64,000 bases of DNA from Bolinopsis microptera (GCF_026151205.1 NC_087078.1:9130675-9194674); one strand, 5' to 3'; positions 23,077 through 37,486 are shown, counted from the first letter of the stretch. Notes: a model not told the origin generated them from the sequence alone. Made by a program: numbers and translations.

Positions 23077-24965
23077 TGGATCCGAAATGTTTATCACTGT
23101 TATCCTGTTATTGATGATGACCCTCTGCCTGAATTGACAAAGGTAATCACTCTACACTCACCTGCTGTTACTATTTTCTCACCGCCTCCAGTAGGCAGTA
23201 TACCTTATCGGTCCTAATTTGGAGGACTCTATTGAAATACCCACTAATGCTTGCAATTAGGACCGCTCATAAGTTGGCCTGGTCACAAGTTGGCCTGGTC
23301 ACAAGTTGGCCTGGTCACGATTGACGATTTACTCACATTAGGGCTGATATGGTATTCACAATTATACAGAACAATATGGGTACTTTGCGTCATCTGCAGA
23401 TTTAAACGCGTTTTACTATTACTATCATTACACATAACTATCGTCTTATCTCTTTACCTCAGATTTGTAGATTCGTAGTTAGTTCTAAACTGGTATAACT
23501 GTATAATCCCTGGAGTTTTTCAACAATATCTGTGTTGTTAACATTTGTACAGTATTTTGCAGTTTGTCCATGTTGATGTGTCACTCATCTTAAATGCCGA
23601 TGACTTGATATCGTTGGAAAATTACCAAAGTAAAACTCGTGAGTGATCTTAATTTGTGGGTCATGTCTCGTGTGGCATAACCGTTATAACACGTTACTCA
23701 TTCATTGGGTGTCGAATGTTTATTATAATTATTTACGTATATTACAATGTTTAATAACGAGTAGTACTCATCAAGTACATGTATACATTATACCAATGGA
23801 AAGTGGACAATGTATACTGTATAATGTATACTGTATACTGTATAATGTATATTGTATATTGTATACTCTGACCCAGAGATGAATGATGAGCCACCTCCTA
23901 CTATCACTGTTAACGGCTATGTTAACAACTCTCTTGAAGTGCTAGATGATACTCAGGACACTACCACTAACTCCTCCTACCATGAGCTGTTTACTACACG
24001 TAGTGAAGCTCACCTTCACGTCATGAGCGACACTGATTCTAATGATGAACACACTGATACGTCCTTTGTAGACAACTTTAAACTGACTCTCAGACAGAAG
24101 ACTAGTGTGGCGGAGGGTTCTGGTGGGATGGGTATGGGTATTATAACTGATGTAATGAGTTTGGGGCGGCAGATTCAGGATTATCCGGACCATTCTGAGA
24201 TTGATATCATCTTAGTTTCCAGGCATGACTTTCACTTTCACTTTCTGTTTATTTTCCTGTAAATCTGAATTAGCAAAAGCAGAAGCTGGACTCTTTTATC
24301 AATTTTAGTTCACTAAATATCTATTATATTAGGTTGACCGAGGTTAATGGTCAGTCACTTTCACTTTCATTTTCATTTTCACTGCTGTCTAGGTGGAATC
24401 TGGAGGATGAGACTCTGGAGAATGAAAGGAACGAGCTCCACAAAAGTCTGAAGTATTACGGTGTACCTAGAGATGAACTAAACAGAAAGTTAAATGCTGG
24501 GGAGTATGTGGAGCCAACTATAAGACTCTCTCATATGAGATCTGGTACTGTTTTTCAGTTGTATTTCTATTATATTTCTGTTAGAAGACATTCAGTAACT
24601 CTGCCAGTTTAGAGGAGTAAAAATGTGATGGAAAAGTTCAAAGAAAAACCAAGATCTTACTAGCCAGATCTTATCTAAGTTCTGACTCTTCAGCCTGCCA
24701 TTAATAAAACATTTACACCTTATAGTATCAGGTTGCCAACCTTTCACTTTCATTTTCGCCTCAACTGATCATTTTCACTTTCACTTTAGTCTCAGGTATG
24801 CAGCTGATAACCTTGGTATCAGCTAGTTTCTGGCGTCTTAGTAATGAAGCTGAGTTTTGTCATATTCATCTCCCACTCGACCTCCTCAAGATAATTCCAG
24901 CTCATCTGATAAAAAAAACTGATGATCTCAGTAATCCTGCACATGTTCAGAGGCTGTTTAGTGGG
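23077..24965 (+). CDS. Linker exon plus anoctamin-type N-terminal domain module 6
   Basis: Linker exon 23077-23142 (phase 0 to 0; 22 residues ending DDDPLPELTK). Module exons: 23879-24222 (starts with an ATG codon, phase 0; 2 out), 24393-24544 (2 in, 1 out) and 24796-24965 (1 in, 0 out). The long first exon is Ser/Thr/Asp-rich and ends with the strand IDIILVS. The second gives NERNELHKSLKYYGVP (helix). The third gives MQLITLVSASFWRLSNEAEF and HIHLPLD. The first intron appears to use a GC donor (CAG/GCATGA), because every GT option breaks the frame. TTTCACTTTCACTTT runs precede the acceptors. All phases agree, which supports real exons. Confidence 0.6.
23811..23872. repeat. TGTATAATGTATAC short tandem repeat
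   Basis: About six imperfect 11-12-bp units of TGTATA(A/C)TGTATA lie immediately before the module-6 acceptor. Confidence 0.7.
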
Positions 24966-25735
24966 GTGAGAACACGTGCAGACTGTGAAAATGTGCACGT
25001 GCAATATTCGTCCAGGCTGTGCACGTGCGTTATGTTTTACACGTACAAATTGTTCGTACAATTATCCTGTTTCTGCAACTGTGAATATAATATTTGTATA
25101 GTGCGTGCACTTCTTTCAAGGTAAACATTGAAAGATAATATTTTTGTTTGTATAAAATATTCGTGCTGGAAACTTCACATATTATGATATTATGTAACAT
25201 ATGTATGCATGCTGTTAATTTCACTTATTAACATATACCATACATTATATTAACCTCAAATGTTACAGGAACAAAGTGGTTTCGCTCTGACAGCGAAATA
25301 TCAAATAAACTCTGTAAATGTTCATATTACCATGGCACCGACAGTCGACACATTCGTAATTTTGATTTTATGAAGCTGCTTGCTTAGGCCGCGTGTTTCA
25401 CTTGTATAATTTGCTAAAACTAAAACTTAAAGTTGCGCAATTTTAATTATCACTTCAATACTGTTCTACAGAACACCATCTAAGTGATCAGCATTTATGA
25501 ATTATAAATGAAATTTTGTAAATTTATAAAATTATATAAATTAATCATATCGCAAATGCCACAGTATCTGCATAGCTGCAATATTAAATGGTATTGTAAG
25601 ATACAAATTAAACGGTGTCTCAGCACTCAGCAGTAACATAATATCCGCGAGTAACCGTCACTTCCTCAGCTGTGCAGTTATAGAGTAAAACAGTAATCAA
25701 GTAAAACTACTTAAACTCAATTCTCTGTCTCCCAG

Positions 25736-26277
25736 ATCATTATTGCTGCTGCTAATATTAACCTTTATATTCCAATGTAAGATACTTACAGTTAGTTCTG
25801 CGATATAGACTGATTTGTCACTCCACGATTGATTCGACACCGATGATTTGTCGTATTTTACAAGGGGAGTAAAAGGAGGAGTTACTTTAGTAACTAATAG
25901 TAACCAATAGTAACCAATAGTAACCAATATTAACCACTTCATCGTAAGCATTAAGTTACACGGAAGTAACTTAACTCAATCACTCGCTTGCCTTGAGGCA
26001 ATTGTTTTCTAACGTCTCCCTCCCGGTGTAGTGTGCGTCATATTCACATATTCACATATTATAATGATTCTCACTCGTTCGTGGACGTGTATTTTTATTA
26101 AACAGTATAGCTTTATCGACAGATTCGCAATCGGGACAGTTCGTATTACAGATCAATATGGTTAATATGGTAAATGGTTCCTATGGTTGCAGATCCCCCT
26201 CGCCTCCGTCAGCCAGATTTACACCTAGAAATTACATTAGCTTAAACATTACCTGTCCCCTAGATCCCACTCATTAG
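25736..26277 (+). CDS. Possible terminal exons of the module transcript
   Basis: Exon 25736-25776 (good polypyrimidine acceptor; phase 0 in, 2 out; donor GTAAGA) encodes IIIAAANINLYIP. It joins in phase to 26193-26277 (acceptor GGTTGCAG), which encodes ARFTPRNYISLNITCPLDP and a TAG stop at 26275-26277. The NYISLNITCPLD segment resembles the last strand/helix region of the other modules (compare HIHLPLD, RFSMPLN). If used, the 18-26 kb exons would give a soluble protein. The exons are short, so the evidence is mainly phase agreement. Confidence 0.4.
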
Positions 26278-29063
26278 TTGAGATTACTAGCTTAAGATCT
26301 GAGGAACATACGTGTAGTGATATTGAGATGTGTTGTGATGTAAGCATGTAGTGAAGTAGTGTAATAGACTATAATAGTGTAAAACTTACGAAGGACCGCT
26401 TTTAATAACACTCATTAGATACCGTTTTTTATTTAGTTTACCATTTTAACAGTATATATGGTTTTTAATAGTATTATATGGTTTATTAATGTTTAGTGTT
26501 GTTAAACAAATGTTAAGTAATATATAACGTATTTTGGTGATTTCCCGATGAACACTCACAGAGAAGGTTACTTCTAATAGTACAATTATTTCCAGTCCAT
26601 TTCCTCTTCTGCCACTTACTTACTTTACGTTACACTTACAATAGTATTTACCGTACTTATCTCCTCTTATTTCTCTCTTATCTTACACGTGTATTTTCTC
26701 TTTACGTGAGTTAGTTTCTGTCGCAGTCCTCTACTTGCTTAGAAGCTATGATTCAGAAGTTCTCAAGGGTGACCAGGAGTTTATATAGAATGGGTTTGCT
26801 AATGTTGCAGAAGAAGTACAGGTTCAGCTTCATTATCTTAATCTTTATTTTAACTTATCAGGTCTATCTCTAAAGCGTGATCGTCTCGGTTTACATATTG
26901 TAGTGAGATAATCTCCAAAGAGAAATGTAAGGTTTTAAAATAAAATCCAGTAAATAAAAGTACCCTATACTTAACTTAACCTCTCCTTCTGACGCTGTTA
27001 GCTAGAACTCTGTATTTTACACAGGATTAGCTGTCTTAACTTGTACCTGTGTCGCACTGTTTACAATTTACATGTACGGGAAACGGTAGAAATTTGCTTG
27101 TACTAACAAAGCCTAAAACTATTTGTAACTAACAGTAATAATGCAAATATGTGTTAGCCCAACAGGTAACCATGACAACCTAGAGACTGGAGGCTGGAGG
27201 GGTTCGTAGTCACCCAGCACAGCTGTGTTTCATTTGTTAACGTTCTAAGAAATCCTATATAATAACGTAAATATATGTATTTAATATTCTTTTGTTAACT
27301 CAGAGAATATAGATGACGTTATACCATACATAATTGAATGTGATGCACATTTCACACCATGTATTATTAGTCATTAGTTATACCGTTACACCTGTGTTTT
27401 ACTCTTAAACCTTTTATAATTGTATTTATTTTTATTTATTCGTTAGAGTCTCCCGAAGTTCCTTCATTTTCCTGACCTCTCGTCAATTTGGCTCAAACTT
27501 TTTCTAATTTCGTCTAATGGAGACTTATGATCTTCCTTACGTCATTACACCAAGCACTACGTAGCCTGGCCTGGTGTAGACGCTTAGGTTACTTTTAGGC
27601 CTCATGTTGACCTTGTTGACTTTAACTCTCTTAAAATACGTTGTAATTTGGTTATGTTGAAATCATAACCATAACTGACAGCGCTCTCCACCTCCAAACC
27701 CTGTCATCACAGTAGCCTTGTTATAAGTAATGATAGGATAGTAATAGTAATACCCTATTCTCTGAATAATATTGCAGTGGTCTCATTCCATGATGAATAA
27801 TGAACAGCAACCACAATGCACATAATACACATGCATAATACATACTACAATCACATCTTCTCGCGTAGACAAGTAGATTAGTAATGATTGTGTAATTAGG
27901 GTAGCTTCATTCAGCATCCTTTCCAGCAGCATCACGCCGGGTCTTTCAAGGTTCATAGCCTAGTCTGCAGTGGTCCATATTAGCGGTCTAATAGAGACTG
28001 CTAATAGGGACCGCTAATAGGGATTGCAGCAATAATAATTCGCGCAAAGTATCCTGAATTGTTTTCTTTTATTTCTTTTATTTCTCCCCTTTTCTGTATC
28101 ATTAATATTGGGAAGTTTGTTCTCTGGTCCACTTTTCATTAGTTAAGTATCTATACCACAATGTGAGGCTGTGAATATTATAAGCCTTTGTTAAGATGTT
28201 GAGTCACCAAGTTCCTTTGTTAGGTCACCAAGTTGGTGTGTTTGTCCAGTATGGACAATGACACTAAACCACAAGTACACAACCCCACACTAACACTCTA
28301 AACTTAAGCTTTATAAGCTTTACACCCCGCTGTGGTGTCTGTACTGTGTGCGGTTCTGTTGTTATAGATTTAGGTTACTTAACTGGTTGTGCTTCAATCG
28401 TTATCAGCTGTATAAATGCAGTATATCTTGTAAGTGAGAACTTGGTAGTTGGTGGTTCCAGAATCCAGACACTAGGTGGCGAACATGGAACTTAATATTG
28501 ATATTGAGCTGCAATGGAATGCGCTTAATAAACTCGGATGTATCATATTACTGATTTACTGGTTCTATTCTGCTCTGATTTTAGTTTTAACCAGCTCCGG
28601 TCGGTTCAAGTACTCTAGTTCGACAACTAAAGTTCGTCAGAAATCACCTCTGTCGAACTACATAACGTGTCCAACTACAGAACGTGTCGAACTACAGAAC
28701 GTGTCGAGGTACAGAACGTGTCGAACTACTAACTAGGTGTACCGCTTAGATCACAGTTACCTCATTGGATTTGGAATGTAAACACTCCATAATTCGATAA
28801 ATTGCCGAATAAACTGCTGTGTAACCCCTTGTTTATGTTAATCAGATTGCGTTGTGGACAGTGTAGACTGTACATTCTCAGTGATATTACTTTGTATCTC
28901 TATTCGTTATTGGTTGTCATAAGCAGTTTAATTTCCTGTATGATGTACAGACTTTTATATTTTGTATTTGACGTTTTAGTTTATCATTAAGTTGATATCC
29001 AGTGTTATCTTGATTTTACTTTGTTAGATAAGAGTTGAAGTTAAGAAGTAAAGAACCTGTTTT
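26278..29063. other. Intergenic region between module exons and anoctamin
   Basis: No supported gene. AATAAA motifs at 26939-26944 and 26953-26958 could serve the transcript ending at 26277. Four copies of a 17-bp repeat (AACTACAGAACGTGTCG) lie at about 28655-28730. The anoctamin promoter is presumably at the right end, but I see no clear core element. Confidence 0.5.
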
Positions 29064-32000
29064 ATGAGCAGCGAATGTCTACTGCGTGACCCCTCACGCA
29101 ATACACTCGACAATGGCGTCAAGTCGCGTGACCCCTCACGCGTTGCCACGTCGTCCTTTGGTAGTGGTAAATCCTCGCTAACACGTGACAGTACGCGTGA
29201 CAGTGCACGTGGGCGCTACCACTTGGTAACTGACGTGCTTTTTGATGAACTAAGGGGATTAAACGTGTCCTGTAAAACTTCCTCCACTGAAACTGTAGTG
29301 AGGTAGCTAGATACCAATTATGAATTAGACTTACTAATCTGCAATACTATCTGCAATACTATTACTAGTAGTACAGCAAATGTTCTGCAATCATATAATC
29401 AACTGTTGGGCTACCAGAACTAACTAGATACACATTATGAATAAGGTCAGTACTGTAGACTGCTATTACTACTACTAGTACTACTAGTACTATCTGTACT
29501 GCAACAACATAACTTAGGATCCGTATCTCTTCGTAAAACAAACTATTATCATTTATTGTCTTAACATCGTGCAGACGATTTACATATCTTTAAAATGCTT
29601 GTCTTTACATGATATCTGACCTGGTTTAAAAAGTTTAAATGACAATCGGTCTTGTAAAATTGAGTTATTAGATATTCACATGATCAGAACTGTTGCTACA
29701 TTGTCCTGGTTACCAAGTAACGGTTACTGGGGAGGGGGGTTCACCCTGATTTTTTTTGAAACTTGGTTTCGAGATAGCAGTTGACCAACAAACTAGGACA
29801 ACAAATTTGACGGCCAAGTTCTGAAAAATGCACAGCAAATTTTAGAATTTGGCCTTTGGCCGCCAAATTTTTTTAAAGGCCTAACTCAAAATTCCACTAC
29901 AAAACTTAAGATCGAAATGCGATTCTACATCGATTCTGAAAATTTCATGAAAATATAGTGAAAACCTATCGAGATTTATTGTTTGAGCGAAATCAGTTTC
30001 GCAAATATCGCAAACTGACATATGGGCGATTTTGTTCATTTTTTACGATTATTTGAACACAGGATCCACAGTTAGATAGATATTGAGCTGATAATCGTAG
30101 AGAATGTGTAGTTTCGGCTTAACTTTTATATAAAGTTGGTTTCATTCAAAATGTTGATATTTGACCTATTTATGGGCCAAAATTGATCAAATTTGGTTCG
30201 TATGCCCAAATATGGGCATATAGTTTTTAGCTCATAACTCAGTTATTTTTAGTCCAATCTTAATGAAAATTCATACACGAGTTCAGGGGACCAATAGCTA
30301 CAAGTAGAGTACCTAAAATTTAGGTTTTGGGCATGTTGAGGGTATTTGGCTAAATTGGGCCTAATTTGGACCAAATATGGGCGTGGCTGCCCTGCGGGCA
30401 CCGTTTTGTGTTTGGGTCCTGGACCCTCACAAAAAATCAGGGTGAACCCCCTCCCCCCTTAACTACCACCTGGAAAAATAAAGGAGTCTGTTAAATGCTC
30501 GTAAATATTAAATACTTACTTGTCTACCTGTCAGTGCTCCTTTATAAAGATGTCTGCATGCCCGTCTTGTCTCTTATGGTCGTCAATATAACCACCGTAT
30601 AAATGTGATAAGTAACAGTCCTAAATAATGTAACAGGCGCGAGTAAGTTAAACCGGAGGAAAATAAAATGATTTGATTTCTAAATAAGTTAATATCTAAT
30701 GAAATAGCAGAAAAGTAAGATATGATAAATTAACAAAGCTAATTATCCGAGCGAGACCCTCTGTTGCTAGTGACTCTGATGATAGCTCACTGTTAATGAG
30801 TTCTCAAGAGGTAGCCGAGATTTATCTTTAGTCTACAACGTGATCTCCCAGCGTGGAATTGGGAGAAGTTTCTAGAACTACAAATCTTACGTAAGATGAG
30901 TTATTGAGCTTGTAAGGGATTATAACAGAGTCATTTAAATAACATCATATAATTTGTAAACTTATCGTTAGTAAGTTAGAGAGTAAGAGGATTGTTTGTA
31001 CAACAAAGCCATTTTTACCGTCCCAGTCCCTACCACAACCTCAAACTGCGTGCGACGTGACACCACATGTCGTGACGTGACACCACATGATGTGACGTCA
31101 CACCGCCTGATAGTTTAAAAACGCATGGTTCCGAGTAGTCTCAAGTGTTCATTATCCCTCCGTCTAAATAGAGCTCTGTAATTACTATCACTGTAATACT
31201 GTGTGTTCGACTACTTTGTACAAACCCACGTATCTTTTGCCGCTTATCTACTCTCGTTGTGACTTTTATGAAATTGGATACTAGCCGGTCAGTGCTCCTT
31301 CGTCAAGATAACGTGTTAATAACTGAATTTTTTACTGGATTAATATGATTTTCACATTATATCATTTTTGCCAAGCAACAGTATCTATTGACCTAGTAGC
31401 CAAGCTTGACTTTCTAAATGTTAGTTACTAGTAACCTAGTAACGGTATGTTCCTGAATTTTAGTTACTAGTAACCTAGTAACGGTATTTCTCCGGCAGTG
31501 GTGACACAGCAGCGCACTCAGAAGAACCCAAAACCTCTAAACGAAGAAAGGTGCAGTCGAAAAGAGCTCGACAGTACGAGGTTTCCGGTGACCTAGAAAC
31601 AGGGTCCGGTAACCAAGCAACAAGCTCAACTACAGAAGGCAGCTCTAGTCCTGAAAATGAGAATTCTAATTTAAACTTACTGACGTTCCTAAATGGACAG
31701 GAGAGGGAGAACGGAGACAACGAGGACAGCGGGAACAAGGGCGTGAAAAGAGAGAAAAAAAGTGCAGAAAGAGTTCCTAATTGCTACAGAAGGTGGGTTG
31801 CTCCCCCTGATGTAAAGGTAGACGGAGGTACGAATATCTCCCCCTCTCCATCTAGAGTCTCCCTCAATCTCTATCCTCGCCCTCCTTCCTCACCCTCTCC
31901 TGAACACTCCAGAGCTTCGCGGCGGCGGCTCAAACCTCCTCCCTCTCCTCCCTTCCTCCATCCCTCTCCCCCTCTCCACAGTCACCACCTCCACACAGAC

Positions 32001-35000
32001 CGGAGTGTCCAGACCACAGACTCAGCTCTGCACTGTATCCGCTGCTCTCGCCTCCTCTCTCCCCCCTGCAACCCCTTCACTCGGCCTCCCTGCCCTGCGT
32101 TACCACGTGCTGACATTGTGCTGGTTAACAGTACCGCTCATATCACACACAGTGACTCTCTGTTTAGAGGAGAGTTTGAGGATAACCTGATTGAGGAACT
32201 GGGGGCTACTATACAGAAGATTAAGAGTTATGAGAAGGAGTATGTGTACACAGTGATAGGGGGAGGCTGGGAGTGTCTGGTTGAGAGTGCCGTACAGTTC
32301 CACGTGTCCTGTCCTCTTAACGTCACCAGGACTGCTCAACATAGGGTGAGATAGCACGTGCGTGTTGGTTACTAGGGGATCTAGGCAGTAACCATAGTAA
32401 CCACCTAGTTACCACATAGTTACCATTTAGTAACCTGGAATCGGCCAATAGCACGTCACTTTTGGGTCTTATCTCTTAATAAAACAAACAAAAAATTCGA
32501 TCTAAAATTCCCATTTGATTTGCTGTTTGTTTATTGGGTGTGCTGACTGCTGCGTTGTTTATTTCTGTGTTGCTGGTAGCATGGTTTGGGGATCACTAAT
32601 ATTTGTTTGGGGTTTATCTATTTTATCTTGTAAATTAAGGGGCGGTCTTAACTCTGGTGTCTACTATCAATCAAACTATTTTGTTAAGAAATGTTCCTAT
32701 GGTAAAATTTATGAAATCAAAATGAAATAATGTTCGAGACTCATTTTCCTCACTAACCCATTATATTGTAAAGTTTGATTATATCTATTTTACATTGTTA
32801 ACCAGTGTTTCTTTTCAGATAGAGGATGAAGGAGAGGAGGGTATTATTGATAAGATAACGAGCTTCTTCGAGACTGATCAGGAGGTCGACTATATATCAG
32901 CTCCGTTCAGGTAGGCTTGGTTACCATCTAGTTACTTAGTAACCTAGTAACCAATTACACTCTTAGTTACCAGCTCGTAAGCATAATAACTAATATCTGA
33001 TAATTTAGTAACTACTATTTGGTATCCAAGTAATCAATATAAATTAGTAACCAATAATTTCTAACTAATAATTTCTAACAGATGGGACAAAAAGGAGCTG
33101 TTTGCTGGTATCGAGGATCCGGACACTTTCTTCAGATCTTCTCTCCGATCCTTCCTTGTGAGTTACTTAGTAACATAGAACCTTGTTAGTTACATTTTTT
33201 TAATTCAAAATATTATGCTCAACTTTTTGCTAATTCATCTAATAAGAGTTTCATATTTTCAGACTCATCACATTCTGATACGAACTGACGTCAGCAAAAA
33301 GAAGGACACCTCTGATGGAATCAATATCCGAGGTGAGAACCACAAACGTACACACAAACTTACAAACAGACAAACAGACAAATTCACTGAATGGGTGTTC
33401 TTGAAACATACACTTGATACGATAGACAAATTAACAGACTGGAACACAAGAAAATATTATCACAAACTAAGGTGTCAAGGTACATGACATGCTGTGTTTT
33501 TGTTGTGTTATACACGGTATGACGTCACTTGTACGGTATGACGTCACGTCACATCTAAATATTGTATCCTGTGTTCAGCAGGAAATACTCAAACGAAGGG
33601 AGGAATGAATTCTCTTGGTAGGAGACGGATTCTGGCATTTTTTTATGTCTTTAATTTCCTCGAGAATTGGGTCCCTTTTTTTCCGTCTTAGTTTATTAGA
33701 CAGTCTTTTAGTTTCCAAGTGTCTACCGCGAGCTTTTTGTGTAATTTCCGTGTGTGCCGATTTGTGCCGCCCTCTCTGCTGTTCTCGCGTTTGCGCTCAC
33801 CCACTCCTCAGTGGGCTGTTCACTTGACAGAGATACTGTGGCTGACACTCCCAAAATTTTCTCACTACTGCTCAACCAAAAATCATGCAATCAAAATCAC
33901 TATACACTCACAATCATATAATCAAAACACAATGCTTTGAAACATACTTTTTCTGTTTGAGATTTGGATGTAATGTCCTAAATTATATTTCAAATGTTTA
34001 AAAAGATCAGATTAATTTTCTTAACATCTTAGTCTAGCTTTCCACAAAAATATTAGTAACCTAGTAACCAGTACTGGTAACCATAGTAACCAGTACTGGT
34101 AACCATAGTAACATATAAATGTTAACTCTGGAGGTGAGACACCAACAAATCAGTTTCCATTATTGACCAATCGAACCGGGGGTGATGCAACGTCAATTAA
34201 TGTCAGTATTCCATAAAAACCCCAAACTGACATTGACATTAATTGACATTAATTGACATTAATTGACATTAATTGACATTAATTTGTCTTGAAATTTGAG
34301 ATTATCATTATTCGATATATATTCAAGATATTCACGTCTATCATGTAAGTTAGACCGTTTCAAAAAAACAAAGTCCTTGAATAATTATGAGTATGTTCTT
34401 ATCTGTTGATCCTTAGGTTCAAAGACCACCAAAAAAAATTTCAGCTTCCAACTCTTCCATCTTCGGTCCCCACCGGCCACGCCCATATTTTATTGGTTTC
34501 TTATACAGGTAAAATATTTAGAATCGGCTTTTTTAGTATGAAGGAGTAATGTTAGCTGTTTAAGATTCGTTATTCAAATATAAATGTCATTAAGGCATTT
34601 CGTTTAATGTGGGTTCTAAATTCTGATGATGTTGAGAACCACGCCCTTGGATGGCCACGCCCATTTAAGAAAATTAAATTTCGGAAAACCGTATTATTTT
34701 AGTTTTATTGTTTAATGATCTGAATTTTTTCACATTTCCATATGTGATAGTAGTGAATAAATTGATGATATAAACGTTCTAAAGTGCTAAAAATATGGTA
34801 GAACTACATAATCTCTGGTCGAAAAATATCGTGTCAATTAATGTCAGTATTCCAAAATTTTGTAAAACTGACATTGACATTAATTGACATTAATTGACAT
34901 AAATTGACATTAATTGACATTAATTGACATTAATTGACGTTGCATCACCCCCATCGAACCCCAGAATCACTGCCACGTGCCGACCCTCCCCACCAGAATC

Positions 35001-37432
35001 CACATCTGCTGTCATAACTGTTATCTTCTTTATATATTATATATATATAATATATATATTATATATCTTCTTTATATATATCTTTTCTAAAGAGTGCTCT
35101 GTTTGTTTTATCTGCTTTAACTTAAATGTCTTAAAATTTATAGCTTTTAATTATTTTGTTACTTTTTAATCATTTTGTTACCTTGGCAATATAATTACCT
35201 TATTGACCACCATCTAGTAACTTGGTGACTAATACTAGTAACTTATTAACCAGTATTTGTAACTTAGTAATCAGTATTAGGGACCTAGTTACCAGAATTG
35301 GTAACTGAATAACCATTAGCAGTATCCTAGTGACCAGTACTGGTAACTTAGTAACCAGTATTAGTAACCTAGTAACGCCCCAGGTTTGAACTACCTGAAG
35401 CTGAAAGGAGTCTACACTGACGTGTTTATTTTACACGACAGACCCTCTACACTGCACAGAAGAAAGGCTTTCAAAGAAGAGGACGAAGATTCGGTACCTG
35501 ATATTTTACTTGCTAATTAATTAATTAAAGAATTATTTAATTTGAATAATAAAATAATTTGGGTTGCTAATTAATTTAGATTATCAACTGATGATATTCC
35601 TAATTATTTACTAACTCTGTCACTTAATGTACAGTTGCTAACAAAGTATTCATATTCTATTATACTATGTAAATTGTAAGTATTCATCATCTGAGTAGTT
35701 CCATTTAGTGTTACAAGCTCTAAATAACAGATATATTATCATATCAGGAAATAGTAAGTAAAATTACGAACGAAGTAAGTGTTAACAAACCAAAAATACC
35801 AAACTAGTACATAAACACTATACCTACGTACTATACCTACGCTGAAAAAAAGAATGTAAAATACTACGCCCTCCTGCAAAGTAAAACAGAAAATTGAATA
35901 ACACGGAGACTTAAAACTTTCTTTTAAAAAATCTATGCAAATGATGATATCATGTAATATAACGTTCCGGTTCTTACCCAAACAAGTGTTCTGCGGAGTT
36001 TATTAACTTATATTCACACTTGTATGCTTATAATATACTACTGAGCTCCGCCACTACTGGACTGCATGAACAGTATCTTGCTGAATAGTAGCAGCAGTAA
36101 TAGTATCTCCTCATTTAATACGCTCGTGATTTCTTAATCAGAATTACTCTTTTCTTTGATAATGTCGCATCCCTCCTTATTTATTGTTTTCAAAACTATT
36201 CGGTGAAACTTCGTCATGTCGTATACCTCGTGTCGTATACCTCGTGTCGTATACCTCGTGTCGTATACCTCGTGTCGTATACCTCGTGTCGTATACCTCG
36301 TGTCGTATACCTCATGTCGTATACCTCGTTTCGTATACCTCATGTCGTATACCTCGTGTCGTATACCTCGTGTCGTATACTTCATGTCGTATACCTCGTG
36401 TTGTATACCTCATTCCTGTAATAACTAACTTTCTATTTACTAATTAGAAACCACAAACCGGTATTAGTAACCCGGTTACTGGTAACCTAGTAACCAGTAT
36501 TAGCAACTTAGTAACCAGTATTAGTAACTTAGTAACCAGTCAGTAACCTAGCAACTTTGGCAGAAAGTTGTGGACCCCAGAGCTGAGCTATGGAGCAGTT
36601 GGAAACTTTGGTACAAATTCCAACCCCTCTGGAAAATACGGAACTATTTTGGAGAGAAAATAGCTTTTTACTTTGCTTGGATAGGTGAGTGTTATGTTTT
36701 TACAATACATTATACATTGTACATTGTATAACAAGTTTGATAGTTCAGTATTATCAGGAATTTAAAAGTCGTTTTAACGACTTTTAAATACTGGCCAAGC
36801 CTCTTTTTTAGTAACCTTGTAACGACTATACCCCCTCAGAACTTTACATATTGACGCTCATCGTCCCCACTATATTCGGCATCGTCTCTTTTATCTACGG
36901 AATCAGCTACTCAGGAAAAGGTGTCAGCCTAGACGAGGAGAACGTCACAACGGCTCTGTACAACGCGTTTACAATCTTCAATAATCCTCTTACTCCCTGG
37001 TTCTCTCTAGCTCTCTGTATCTGGGGGACTCTCTTTGTGGAACAATGGAAACGGAGGAGGTACTGTTGGGTTATCATTTGTTTTGTTAAATCTTGTAAGA
37101 TCGTTCAAGAATGTAAATTTGGTGGCCTGCATATTTTATCATTAAAGTAAAGGATACATTGAATTGAAGTATCACCCCAATGAATATAGTAACCATAGTA
37201 ACTATAATAATTAATAACCAGCAACCATAGTAGTAACCCATTTAACTATAATAACCAGTTACCATAGTAGTAACCTTAGTAACTTCTCCTTAGTAACTCC
37301 CTCAAGTACGAGTGGGATGTGAGCAACTTTGAACAACTTGAACCAGACAGACCACAATTCTACGGTAAGTTTTAATTCTCAATTGTTACTATGTAGTTAT
37401 GTAAGATGTTTAATTGTCATTTATCTGCCCCG

Positions 37433-37486
<54 letters not shown>

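Noticed and set aside
28476-28736. 86-residue frame with a hydrophobic start
   Set aside because: The second half is a 17-bp tandem repeat; no splice signals or family pattern, and it is not needed for the anoctamin start.
31475-31738. Minus-strand frame opposite anoctamin exon 2
   Set aside because: Shadow of a coding exon whose + strand reading has matching phases and domain content.
36134-36447. Several overlapping 70-87-residue frames
   Set aside because: Produced by the 14-bp minisatellite in an anoctamin intron.
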